From the NCBI GenBank assembly GCA_026986005.1, contig JALSPK010000209.1, positions 1 to 64,000 on the forward strand: DNA of 64,000 bases, in the 5' to 3' direction. The position numbers were made by a program, and so were the translations under genes. The notes beneath the pieces were generated by a model that was not told the DNA's origin, made no database searches, and saw nothing but the letters and a program-made list of their open reading frames with translations. Below are positions 42,811-51,576 of this stretch, one piece after another. How positions within the stretch are numbered: the stretch's first letter is position 1; the number at the start of each line of letters is the position of its first letter. The stretch is from Saprospiraceae bacterium (GTDB lineage Bacteria > Bacteroidota > Bacteroidia > Chitinophagales > Saprospiraceae).

Positions 42811-44811
42811 TCAATCAAACAACCTCAATAAAATATCATCTTCCACTAGATTGGGTAAGGTCACTTTCAAAGATGAAGTCCTTTCCAATTCCCTTCTTAT
42901 AGCAAATAATGCCTCTTTATTTCTCGCCCAACTGCGTCTGGCAATACCGTTATTTACATCATAGAAAATCATGTTTTTTAGCTTTCTTTCTGTTTCTCTC
43001 GTGCCATCAAGGAGCATTCCAAACCCACTGTTTATGACTTCACCCCATCCAACACCTCCTCCATTGTGGATAGATACCCAAGTTGCACCTCTAAAGCTAT
43101 CACCAATTACATTTTGTATCGCCATATCTGCTGTAAATTTACTCCCGTCATAGATATTGGAAGTCTCTCTATAAGGCGAATCCGTACCACTAACATCATG
43201 GTGATCTCTACCGATTACAACAGGCCCTATAGTATTGTTTTTCACCGCATCATTAAATGCTGTTGCTATCTTAGCTCTCCCTTCTGCATCAGCGTACAAT
43301 ATCCTTGCTTGAGAACCTACTACCATTTTATTTTTTTTTGCATTTTTTATCCAAGTGATATTATCGTTCATCTGTAATTGAATCTCCTCAGGAGAATTTT
43401 CCATTATTTGTTGCAATACATCCATTGCTATCATATCGGTTTTATCCAAATCTTCCGATTTCCCTGATGTACAAACCCAACGAAAAGGACCAAAACCATA
43501 ATCAAAACACATCGGACCTAGTATGTCTTGAACATAAGATTTGTATCTAAAGTCAATACCGTTTTTATCCATTATGTCTGCTCCTGCCCTTGATGCTTCA
43601 AGTAAAAATGCATTGCCATAGTCAAAGAAATATGTACCTTTTGCCGTATGCTTATTTATAGCTTTTACATGTCTTCTCAAAGACCCTTTAACTCTTAACT
43701 TAAATTCTTCAGGGTTCTCTCTAATCAAAGTATTTGATTTTTCATAAGATATCCCAACTGGGTAATATCCTCCTGTCCAAGGGATATGCAATGATGTCTG
43801 ATCTGAACCCACATGAATAAAAATATTCTCTTTGTCAAACTGTTCCCAAACATCAACCACATTTCCAACATATGCAATGGAAACAACCTCTTTAATGCGT
43901 TGAGCTTCCCTGACCCTATTAATTAACGCCTCCATATTGTCCACAAGCACATCAACCCAGCCTTGCTCATACCTTTTTTGAGCAGCTTTTTGATTCACTT
44001 CTGCTGCAACAGTGATACATCCTGCTATATTACCAGCTTTGGGTTGAGCACCACTCATCCCTCCAAGACCCGCCGTCAGAAATATCTTCCCGGCTGGTGA
44101 TTCGCCTTTTTTTAATATCTTACGAAAAGCATTCATTACAGTAATCGTTGTCCCATGCACTATCCCCTGCGGACCGATATACATAAATGAACCTGCTGTC
44201 ATCTGCCCATATTGTGTAACCCCCAAAGCATTGAATCGCTCCCAATCATCAGGTTTAGAGTAGTTAGGAATCATCATCCCATTTGAAACAACAACTCTTG
44301 GAGCTTCTTTGGATGATGGAAACAAGCCCATCGGATGTCCGGAGTACAGATGAAGTGTTTGTTCATCCGTCATCTCAGACAGATACTGCATTGTCAAGAG
44401 ATATTGAGCCCAATTTTGAAATACTGCTCCATTACCCCCGTATGTTATCAGTTCTTCAGGATGTTGAGCAACCGCAGGATTTAGATTATTTTGTATCATC
44501 AACATAATTGATGCAGCTTTTAATGATTTAGCTGGGTATTCCGATATTGGCCTAGCATAAAATTCATAATCCGGCTTGAATCTATACATATAAATTCTAC
44601 CAAAATCACTTAGCTCTTTAGCAAATTCAGTAGCGAGCTCTATATGCCATTCTTTTGGAAAATAACGCAAAGCATTACGTACGGCCAATCGTTTTTCGTC
44701 ATTAGACAAAATATCTTTTCTTTTTGGGGCTCTATTTGCATCAATAGGATACTCTTTTTTAACAGGAATTACTTTTGGTATCCCTTGTTTTATTTGTTCT
44801 TGAAATGTCAT
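42811..44811 (-). CDS. hutU: Urocanate hydratase
   Basis: The 666-residue product is a long-form urocanase with the NAD-binding and family motifs LITYGGNGAVFQNWAQY, LYSGHPMGLFPS, FLTAGLGGMSGAQPKA and GRDHHDVSGTDSPYRET. It converts urocanate to imidazolonepropionate. Long forms of around 660-680 residues are common in Bacteroidota, compared with about 555 in Enterobacteria and Pseudomonas. It lies 12 bases after hutH. Confidence 0.95.
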   Translation of the reverse strand: MTFQEQIKQGIPKVIPVKKEYPIDANRAPKRKDILSNDEKRLAVRNALRYFPKEWHIELATEFAKELSDFGRIYMYRFKPDYEFYARPISEYPAKSLKAASIMLMIQNNLNPAVAQHPEELITYGGNGAVFQNWAQYLLTMQYLSEMTDEQTLHLYSGHPMGLFPSSKEAPRVVVSNGMMIPNYSKPDDWERFNALGVTQYGQMTAGSFMYIGPQGIVHGTTITVMNAFRKILKKGESPAGKIFLTAGLGGMSGAQPKAGNIAGCITVAAEVNQKAAQKRYEQGWVDVLVDNMEALINRVREAQRIKEVVSIAYVGNVVDVWEQFDKENIFIHVGSDQTSLHIPWTGGYYPVGISYEKSNTLIRENPEEFKLRVKGSLRRHVKAINKHTAKGTYFFDYGNAFLLEASRAGADIMDKNGIDFRYKSYVQDILGPMCFDYGFGPFRWVCTSGKSEDLDKTDMIAMDVLQQIMENSPEEIQLQMNDNITWIKNAKKNKMVVGSQARILYADAEGRAKIATAFNDAVKNNTIGPVVIGRDHHDVSGTDSPYRETSNIYDGSKFTADMAIQNVIGDSFRGATWVSIHNGGGVGWGEVINSGFGMLLDGTRETERKLKNMIFYDVNNGIARRSWARNKEALFAIRRELERTSSLKVTLPNLVEDDILLRLFD

Positions 44812-44823
44812 AGATCTTTAGAT

Positions 44824-46314
44824 TTAATATACTTTAAATACTCTTTTTCTTACCATATCAATCATCGCATTTATATCGTCTTTCAATAATCTGTCTTCTT
44901 CCAACCTATTTACTTTACCTCTGATTATCTCAAAGTTGTTCTCGATAATATTTGAAAACTTATGAGGTCTTCTAAATTCAATTGCCTGTGCTGCATACAT
45001 CAGTTCAATCGCTAATATCTTTTCTATATTATCAAGTATTTGATTGAATTTCCTCCCTGAAATGCTACCCATTGATACATGATCTTCTTGTCCCAATGAT
45101 GTAGGGATACTATCTGCTGAAGGAGGAAAACACAATGATTTATTTTCCGATACTAAGGCTGCTGTTGTATATTGAGGAATCATGAAACCCGAATTCAAAC
45201 CTCCTGACTGCGTCAAAAGCCGTGGCAATCCAAATTTGCCTTCAAGCAGTAGATACGATCTCCTATCTGAAATATTTCCTATTTCAGAAGCAGCAAGCGC
45301 TCCGTAATCCAAAGCCATCGCAAGGGGTTGTCCGTGAAAATTACCTCCTGATATAGCTTCGGTATCACTCAATACTATTGGGTTATCAGTAACTGAATTC
45401 ATCTCAATTTCTGTAAGTTCCTTGAGGTGATAAAATGCATTTCTTGAAGCTCCATGAACTTGAGGAATACATCTCATCGAATAGGGGTCTTGAACTCTTG
45501 AACAACTGGCATGAGAGACAATATTTTCAGAACCTTTAAATAAATATCTCATATGTACTGCTACTTCTATATTACCCCTAAAAGGTCTAATCGCATGTAG
45601 TTGTGCCATAAATGGTGATGAACTCCCTTGATATCCTTCTATGCTCATCGCCCCGGCTACATCTGCAAGATTGAGCAAGTAATCCATTTTATCAAGACCT
45701 ACTATCGCATGAGCCAATATGAATTGTGTCCCGTTTATAAGAGCCAACCCTTCCTTTGCTTGCAGCTTGATTGTTTTAAGATTGTGCTCTTCCAATACTT
45801 CAGCAGCATGGACAATCTCTTCTTCCTGCCAAAAATCTCCTTCTCCTAAAAGAGGCAAAAATAGATGAGACAATGGAGCTAAATCTCCTGAAGCTCCTAC
45901 TGAACCTTGTTCCGGTACAACAGGCAATAAATCATTTTCTATAAAATATATAATACGTTCAATCACCTCAAGCCTTATTCCCGAATAACCTTGGCATAAT
46001 GCATGAACCTTACAAATCATCATTATTTTTGAAAGCTTCTTATCAATAGGCTTGCCTACTCCTACGGCATGAGTCTTCAAAAGATTCTCTTGCAAAAGAC
46101 TTGTCTCAGCAGGAGTTATTTGTACATCACACAATGGGCCAAATCCTGTATTGATTCCATAAACAGGCTTTTTACCTCTAGCCATCATCTCAACTTTGTA
46201 TCTACAAACTTTAACCTTGTCTTTAGCCGCTTTTGTCAAAACACCCTTAATTTCTCCTTTTGACAATGCCAATACCTTGTCAATTGTCAATCTATCTATC
46301 CCGTAGCTGAACAT
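44824..46314 (-). CDS. hutH: Histidine ammonia-lyase
   Basis: The 496-residue product has the MIO-forming triad Ala141-Ser142-Gly143 in GSVGASGDLAPLSHL, a catalytic Tyr in YGINTGFGPL, and GNFHGQPLAMALD and QEDHVSMG, all typical of HutH. It deaminates histidine to urocanate, the first step of the pathway. It is the first gene of the operon and has a strong promoter with TTG and TATCTTTG boxes. Confidence 0.96.
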   Translation of the reverse strand: MFSYGIDRLTIDKVLALSKGEIKGVLTKAAKDKVKVCRYKVEMMARGKKPVYGINTGFGPLCDVQITPAETSLLQENLLKTHAVGVGKPIDKKLSKIMMICKVHALCQGYSGIRLEVIERIIYFIENDLLPVVPEQGSVGASGDLAPLSHLFLPLLGEGDFWQEEEIVHAAEVLEEHNLKTIKLQAKEGLALINGTQFILAHAIVGLDKMDYLLNLADVAGAMSIEGYQGSSSPFMAQLHAIRPFRGNIEVAVHMRYLFKGSENIVSHASCSRVQDPYSMRCIPQVHGASRNAFYHLKELTEIEMNSVTDNPIVLSDTEAISGGNFHGQPLAMALDYGALAASEIGNISDRRSYLLLEGKFGLPRLLTQSGGLNSGFMIPQYTTAALVSENKSLCFPPSADSIPTSLGQEDHVSMGSISGRKFNQILDNIEKILAIELMYAAQAIEFRRPHKFSNIIENNFEIIRGKVNRLEEDRLLKDDINAMIDMVRKRVFKVY

Positions 46315-46329
46315 ATTTTAATTATTATT

Positions 46330-46359
46330 TTGTTTGCTACAAAGATATGATTACTTTTG
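46330..46359 (+). promoter_or_regulatory. Promoter of the LysR gene, overlapping the hutH promoter
   Basis: On the plus strand, TTG at 46330-46332 and TACTTTTG at 46352-46359 are 19 bases apart, an exact Bacteroidota-type spacing. It overlaps the opposite-facing hutH promoter, so RNA polymerase cannot use both at once. Confidence 0.5.
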
Positions 46360-46370
46360 ATGCTTAACAA
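46340..46370 (-). promoter_or_regulatory. hutH operon promoter
   Basis: On the minus strand TTG (46370-46368) and TATCTTTG (46347-46340) are 20 bases apart. The expected start of transcription is near 46334, about 20 bases before hutH. Confidence 0.55.
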
Positions 46371-46397
46371 GACTATTTGTATTAGAAATTAATAACT

Positions 46398-47285
46398 ATG
46401 AAGCATCAATTAGAAATACGTCATTTTAAATACTTTTTAGCTGTTGCAGAAGAATTACATTTCAGAAAAGCAGCAGATCGATTATTTATATCACAACCGG
46501 GGCTTAGTCGTCAAATAAAGCAGATGGAAAATGAACTGGGGATTATTTTATTTGAGAGAAATAGCAGAAAAGTTAAATTAACCGCTGCAGGCGTCTTTTT
46601 GCAAGAAGAACTTAAATCTCATCTTCAAAACCTAGACAATATTTTGAATCGGGCAAATCATATAAGTAGTGGTTTACAAGGGAAATTAAAACTTGGTTAT
46701 GTCGGATCAGCAATGCATGGAATAATTCCTGAGCTTTTACCCAAATTCAAAGATAAATATCCTGAAGTTGTATTTAGCTTAAGTGAAATGGACAATAAGG
46801 CGCAAATTAAATCATTATTAGACCATAATCTGGATATAGGCTTTGTGAGAATAGAAAGAGTGCCGCGCAATATTGAAATAAGACCGATTTTTAATGACAC
46901 CTTTTCGTTAGTGCTGCCTAAAAATCATGTACTAAACAGTTCTAATTTCAAGGAGCTTAATCAGGTAAAAGACGAACCGTTTATACTATTTGAAGGTACG
47001 TACAGCAATTCGTATTACGAAAAGGTAATGCAAATCTTTGATGATAGCGGATTTATTCCTTTAGTATCACATTATACTGTAAATGCCAGTTCAATATATA
47101 GACTGGTAGAAAATAATTTTGGGTTGTCTATTGTGCCTACATCCTTAAAACGCGGATATGACATGGACATCAAATTTATAGAGTTAAAAAACATTACGCA
47201 AAGGACTACCTTGAGAATTGTATGGAATAGTCAAAACTCAAATCCGGTATTGACCAATTTTTTAAAAGTTAATAATATCTTATAG
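46398..47285 (+). CDS. LysR-family regulator, probable controller of the hut operon
   Basis: The 295-residue product has an N-terminal LysR helix-turn-helix (HFKYFLAVAEELHFRKAADRL and SQPGLSRQIKQMENELG) and a C-terminal periplasmic-binding-type sensor domain from about residue 92. It is divergent from hutH with overlapping promoters, so it probably controls the hut operon. In many bacteria the repressor is HutC (GntR family), so a LysR activator, with urocanate or histidine as inducer, is a plausible alternative arrangement. The regulatory link is inferred from position. Its last 6 bases overlap the convergent NifX-like gene. Confidence 0.88.
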   Translation: MKHQLEIRHFKYFLAVAEELHFRKAADRLFISQPGLSRQIKQMENELGIILFERNSRKVKLTAAGVFLQEELKSHLQNLDNILNRANHISSGLQGKLKLGYVGSAMHGIIPELLPKFKDKYPEVVFSLSEMDNKAQIKSLLDHNLDIGFVRIERVPRNIEIRPIFNDTFSLVLPKNHVLNSSNFKELNQVKDEPFILFEGTYSNSYYEKVMQIFDDSGFIPLVSHYTVNASSIYRLVENNFGLSIVPTSLKRGYDMDIKFIELKNITQRTTLRIVWNSQNSNPVLTNFLKVNNIL

Positions 47286-47597
47286 AATTGCTATGATCTC
47301 CTCTATATTTTCAAGCTTAGTTTTCTTATATTTAATATTAGCTTTTTCCACATCGCGTTTAAAGTGTTTCCCTATTGCTCTAACTATTAACAAGTCAGTC
47401 CCCTCTAACAGATCGACAATCTCTTTATGGGAATGCTCCTGACCGTCTTTGTGTTCATGGTCATGTTTATGAGAGTTTTCTTTGTATTCAGTATTTACAA
47501 TTACTGAATCTATTATTTCATGAATCACAAATTCTTTAGCTCTTCCTGTTCGTTGCGCTATAGTTTTTCTATCATTAGTTGCGACTGCTATTTTCAT
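47280..47597 (-). CDS. NifX/NafY-like small metal-cluster-binding protein with His-rich insert
   Basis: The 105-residue product matches the dinitrogenase iron-molybdenum cofactor-binding fold: MKIAVATNDRKTIAQRTGRAKEFVI at the start, and LLEGTDLLIVRAIGKHFKRDVEKANI in the second half. Between them is the insert SHKHDHEHKDGQEHSHKE (about 42-59), with six His, suited to binding nickel, zinc or copper. No nitrogenase genes are present, so the role is some other metal-related task. It lies 10 bases after the PBP gene and converges on the LysR gene with a 6-base overlap. Confidence 0.7.
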   Translation of the reverse strand: MKIAVATNDRKTIAQRTGRAKEFVIHEIIDSVIVNTEYKENSHKHDHEHKDGQEHSHKEIVDLLEGTDLLIVRAIGKHFKRDVEKANIKYKKTKLENIEEIIAIL

Positions 47598-47607
47598 TTG
47601 GTAATAT

Positions 47608-50196
47608 TTATTCTTCCAAAGTGTCTATATCCTCTTCGAACTCTTCTTCCTCAAACTCATCCATTTGCAATTTATTCTCAAGTCGCATCTCTTGTTCATC
47701 TTCAGGTTTTACTTGTTTGTATTTGGCACAGTCGATCATATCCAGATATTTTTTATTTTCAGGAATTTTAAATCTCATGCTCACATTTAGATTGACTGTA
47801 GTATCACGTTCAAGATTATAAAGATATTTTTGCACAATAGGCCTTGCCATTACATACCCCTGTCCATCTTGAAGGGTATAAAACCTAACCCATTTTTCAT
47901 CTCCTCCTGTCCAAACACCTGTAACCACGTTTGGGGTAATTGACATAAACCATCCATCATTATAATCGTTAGTTGTCCCTGTTTTTCCACCTATTTCAGA
48001 TTTAATTCCATTAAGCAAAAACCTGCCTGCAACATTATTTTTAAGCATATCAACCATAATATAATTGTACATTGAGTTCAAAGCTCTTTTTTGCTTAGGA
48101 ACAGAAGTATAAATAGTTTTCCCTTTACTGTCTTCAATTCTCGTGACAAAAATCGGTTCTGTATACACACCATCATTTGCAAAAGTACCATAAGCGCCTA
48201 CCATCTCCATAACTGACAAATCGGCGGCTCCTAATGCTATCGCTGGAACTTTTGGTAGCAGTAGTCCTCCATTGACCTTTTTATCTTTGTCAATTCCCAT
48301 ATTGTATGCCAAATCTCTAACCACTTCAATGTTGCCAAGTTCTTTAACAAGTTTTACTGTTATTGAATTTTTTGAATACAAGAGCCCTTGATAGAGATTA
48401 TATTTATTGCCTGTAAATTTTTCATTGGCATTTGCTGGAGACCATACGTCTTTTAGGTAAAATGTTCCTTCTCCCGGAACAATGCTATATTGTATATCTT
48501 CAAACTCTTGACAAGGGGATAACCCTTGCACAGATATTGCCGTAGCATATACGATCGGTTTAAATGTTGAGCCAACTTGACGCCTGCTATTTATATGATC
48601 ATATTTGAAGTATTTGAATCCTATTCCCCCAACCCATGCTTTTATATGTCCTGATCCCGGTTCCATAGACAATACTCCGGTTTGTAAATGTCTCAAGTGA
48701 TAAATAACAGAATCTCTGGGTGACATGATGGTATCAACATCCATTTTATCATAATTAAATGCAAAAACTTTCATTTTTGTTTTAGTATCAAACTGTTTAT
48801 TCTTTTCTTTTTGAAAAAACTGCCATTTCCTTTGATATTCATCCCATGTACTATCGTTTAAAAGCTTATTTAACTTTGAAATACTTGAGTCTTTGACTAT
48901 TCCTTCTTGGATCAAATCACGTAATGTTTTTTCCCTTTTTCTCACTTTTACTAAACCAAAAGAAGCCTTTTCATTCAACACGAGTCCATTAAACTTGGAT
49001 TTGATTTTTTCTAAGATATCTCCTAGTATTTTATTCTTCAAACTTTGATATCTTGGAGAATTTATTATCCTGTTTTCTATTGAAAACTCTCTTAATTCAA
49101 GTTGCCTATCATTTTCTATTTGGTATTTAATAGGATTCATCCCTTTCCATACTTTCCAATACCTTTTCTGCAAGTCCTTCATGTGTTCAAAGACCGCTTT
49201 TTCAGCATTTCGTTGGTAGTCTAGGTCTATTGTTGAGTATATCTTAAGTCCATCTGTATATATATTGTACTCTGTACCGTCAGACTTTTTTATAGCCTTT
49301 TCTTTAAAAAGATTTTTGAGCCACTTTGTAAGTTCCATCCTAAAATACGGAGCAGGTCCAACATCATGACTTTCTTTGTTAAAATTACTTATATCCATAG
49401 GTATATTTGTCAATGAATCCAAAATATCATTAGATATTTTTTCATATTTTTTCATTTGAGACAATACTATGTTTCGTCTCTTTGTCGCGATAGCTGTAAA
49501 TCGTTTTGGATTATACAGTGCAGGATTCTTAAGCATACCTATTAAAGTGGCGGCTTCTTCAACAGTTAGATATTTTTGATCTTTTCCAAAGTAAATATGG
49601 GATGCTGCCTGTACACCGTGAGCACCATAAATAAAATCGAATTTATTAAGATACATAGCGATAATCTCTTCTTTAGTATAACTTTTTTCGAGTTTTATAG
49701 CGGTAAGCCATTCCTTAAATTTTACTTTCACAAGCTCCTTGGCCCTACTTATTTTGGATAACCCCTTAAGGTTTGGTCTTCTGAATAATAGTTTTGAAAG
49801 TTGTTGAGTTATAGTACTGCCACCTCCGGAACTTTCCCTTCTCATTAATACTGTCTTGGAAATCACTCTCAACAATGCTCGCAAATCTATCCCCGCATGG
49901 CTAAAGAAACGAGAATCTTCAGTAGAGACAAGAGCATTTACTAGATTCTTATTGATCGAATCAAAAGGAATATTTTCTCTATTTTCAATATAATATTTTC
50001 CAAACTCTCTTCCCTTGGTATCATAAACCAAGGAAGCAAGCTTATACTTAGGATTTTCCAATTGCTCAAAAGTAGGAAGATCATCTTTCGATAATGTATA
50101 AAATAAAAATGCTAAAGCTATAAACATTAAAACCGATAATACCCAAAGGCTAATTATTAGTTTTCTGCGCCAACCATGTAATTTTTCTAAAAACAT
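47608..50196 (-). CDS. mrcA: Class A penicillin-binding protein (PBP1A-like)
   Basis: The 862-residue product has an N-terminal membrane anchor (about 12-34), a glycosyltransferase 51 domain (catalytic Glu93 in TEDSRFFSHAG, then GGSTITQQLSKLLFR), and a transpeptidase domain with the nucleophile motif GSTFKP (about 543), the YSKNSITVK motif and GGKTGTTNDYNDGW. It polymerises and cross-links peptidoglycan. The acidic tail (EEEFEEDIDTLEE) is a mild oddity. On the minus strand, the -7 box TATCTTTG ends 5 bases before the ATG, so the mRNA may be leaderless. Confidence 0.95.
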   Translation of the reverse strand: MFLEKLHGWRRKLIISLWVLSVLMFIALAFLFYTLSKDDLPTFEQLENPKYKLASLVYDTKGREFGKYYIENRENIPFDSINKNLVNALVSTEDSRFFSHAGIDLRALLRVISKTVLMRRESSGGGSTITQQLSKLLFRRPNLKGLSKISRAKELVKVKFKEWLTAIKLEKSYTKEEIIAMYLNKFDFIYGAHGVQAASHIYFGKDQKYLTVEEAATLIGMLKNPALYNPKRFTAIATKRRNIVLSQMKKYEKISNDILDSLTNIPMDISNFNKESHDVGPAPYFRMELTKWLKNLFKEKAIKKSDGTEYNIYTDGLKIYSTIDLDYQRNAEKAVFEHMKDLQKRYWKVWKGMNPIKYQIENDRQLELREFSIENRIINSPRYQSLKNKILGDILEKIKSKFNGLVLNEKASFGLVKVRKREKTLRDLIQEGIVKDSSISKLNKLLNDSTWDEYQRKWQFFQKEKNKQFDTKTKMKVFAFNYDKMDVDTIMSPRDSVIYHLRHLQTGVLSMEPGSGHIKAWVGGIGFKYFKYDHINSRRQVGSTFKPIVYATAISVQGLSPCQEFEDIQYSIVPGEGTFYLKDVWSPANANEKFTGNKYNLYQGLLYSKNSITVKLVKELGNIEVVRDLAYNMGIDKDKKVNGGLLLPKVPAIALGAADLSVMEMVGAYGTFANDGVYTEPIFVTRIEDSKGKTIYTSVPKQKRALNSMYNYIMVDMLKNNVAGRFLLNGIKSEIGGKTGTTNDYNDGWFMSITPNVVTGVWTGGDEKWVRFYTLQDGQGYVMARPIVQKYLYNLERDTTVNLNVSMRFKIPENKKYLDMIDCAKYKQVKPEDEQEMRLENKLQMDEFEEEEFEEDIDTLEE

Positions 50197-50201
50197 GAGC
50201 G

Positions 50202-50209
50202 CAAAGATA
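50202..50209 (-). promoter_or_regulatory. -7 box of the PBP1A gene (possible leaderless start)
   Basis: TATCTTTG on the minus strand lies only 5 bases before the ATG at 50196. With the usual 5-8 bases between box and transcription start, the mRNA would begin at or near the start codon. No TTTG is visible at -33. Confidence 0.45.
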
Positions 50210-50304
50210 CTTTATTGCTATTGATTAATCATAAATTTTTATGAATTATTACTTTAAAAAGTATTGTCCACCTATTTTGTGTCTGTACAAAAAGCCCTCT
50301 ACAT

Positions 50305-50772
50305 TTACCTATAAAACCAATTCATCTCATCGACTGCTTGTCTAAATAAATTGGCATCAGTTTTTTTAACTTTGACTTTTGAATTATTCACTTTGTATTT
50401 CTTCAATGCCAATGGATATACCGCATAAACATTGTCATCAACGATAAGAGCATGATTAACGTAACTGGATACAACAAATGGTCTTGAATCGACATCTAAA
50501 TCAAAAATATTTTTACCTGAGCTATATGTAGAGACACTATCTTTCAAATTAAAAACTCCACGCAAAATAGTAGGAATAATATCAATATGAGAAGTGGCTT
50601 CAGATACAATAGCCGGACTTTTATCCGGAAAAAACATTATTAAAGGCACACTAGACTGATATTTGGTAAAGTTGCTCCCATGTCCCCAATAATTTTCTTT
50701 ATTGTCATTAAATTCTTCGCCATGATCTGAAGTCAAAACAATAATGGTGCTTTTATTTAGATTCAGACCAAC
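50305..50772 (-). pseudogene. Truncated sulfatase/phosphoethanolamine-transferase-like C-terminus
   Basis: Only the last 140-155 codons of an alkaline-phosphatase-superfamily enzyme remain: STIIVLTSDHGEEFND with the metal-binding SDHGEE motif, WGHGSNF, YQSSVPLIMFFPD and SHIDIIPTIL. The first 300 or more codons, with the nucleophile Ser/Thr and other metal ligands, are missing. Homology stops abruptly near 50770, where an unrelated sequence with two GGGTCA copies begins. An internal ATG at 50736 allows a 143-residue reading frame, but a functional enzyme is not possible. Confidence 0.75.
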
Positions 50773-51576
50773 TGACCCGTTGGGAATTAAGGTGACCCAA
50801 AAATTAATAAAATCATTTTATTAAAAATATTTTCATTTTTTGCCTTGATGCATGACTGAACGATCTTGACGAAGGAGAGAACCAAAAGAGTAAACCTCTT
50901 TTGATAATGAAGGAACCGCTACCTCAGTAGCGGGTGGGTTGATAAAATCATGACAGATTAATGCTGCTGGTATTTGCTTGGCTTCATGATTAATCATCTT
51001 TTCAAATTTAATCTCTTTGGAAGGATATTAAAATAGCCCGCTGTAAATCATTTTTCGATAATTGAAGGTAGGACTTGAAAGCATGCGATAGCATGACTTC
51101 AAAGCCGGCTTATTATTGCTTCACTTCATTTGTTAATTTGTTACTATTAATTAAAATCATACCACAAATAATCATAAAAAGTATACCAGTTAAGATAAAA
51201 AATTATTTGTAAATTTCGTGATTTTTAGTTCCTTATCACTTTTGTTTTATCACTATTTTTGCTTTGCTTCGCTGCAAAAATACCGCCAAAACACCGAGGG
51301 GACTACTTTTTACCCCGTACTTACCATCAAATTTACTGTGAAATTCGAGATTATTAAAAATAGTAGCAATTAGTTTAAATCTTTTAAAATTGGAGTGTGA
51401 AAATAATCCAAAAGAATAGTGACAGCATATTACTCGCTCTATCCTTCATCATAATACCAGATTTATATAAATATCCGTAAAGTTAAAAAAATATTGTTTT
51501 ATGCCGTTAACCTATCTAAAATACATTACTCTGTCCTCAAAATTAGTTGCTTTAAAGAGACTAAGCATACATCCTA
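50773..51576. other. Scar region with hairpins and no supported gene
   Basis: About 800 bases follow the truncated sulfatase. Perfect hairpins are CCGCTAC-ctca-GTAGCGG (50916-50933) and CATGC-gata-GCATG around 51082-51095; TTTTTGC and GCAAAAA bracket a short loop at about 51258-51282. Parts are clearly more GC-rich than the neighbourhood. A 54-codon open frame at 50833-50997 (minus) overlaps the first hairpin and is probably chance. It looks like debris of a mobile element or repeat, but no transposase remnant was identified. Confidence 0.45.

Noticed and set aside
47280-47597. Nitrogen-fixation gene because of the NifX-like fold
   Set aside because: No nif genes are present, and this fold is widespread in non-fixing bacteria.
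50833-50997. A 54-codon open frame on the minus strand (MINHEAKQIP... to ...HQGKK)
   Set aside because: It overlaps a perfect palindrome in repeat-rich scar DNA and matches no family I know; it is better explained as a repeat than as a gene.
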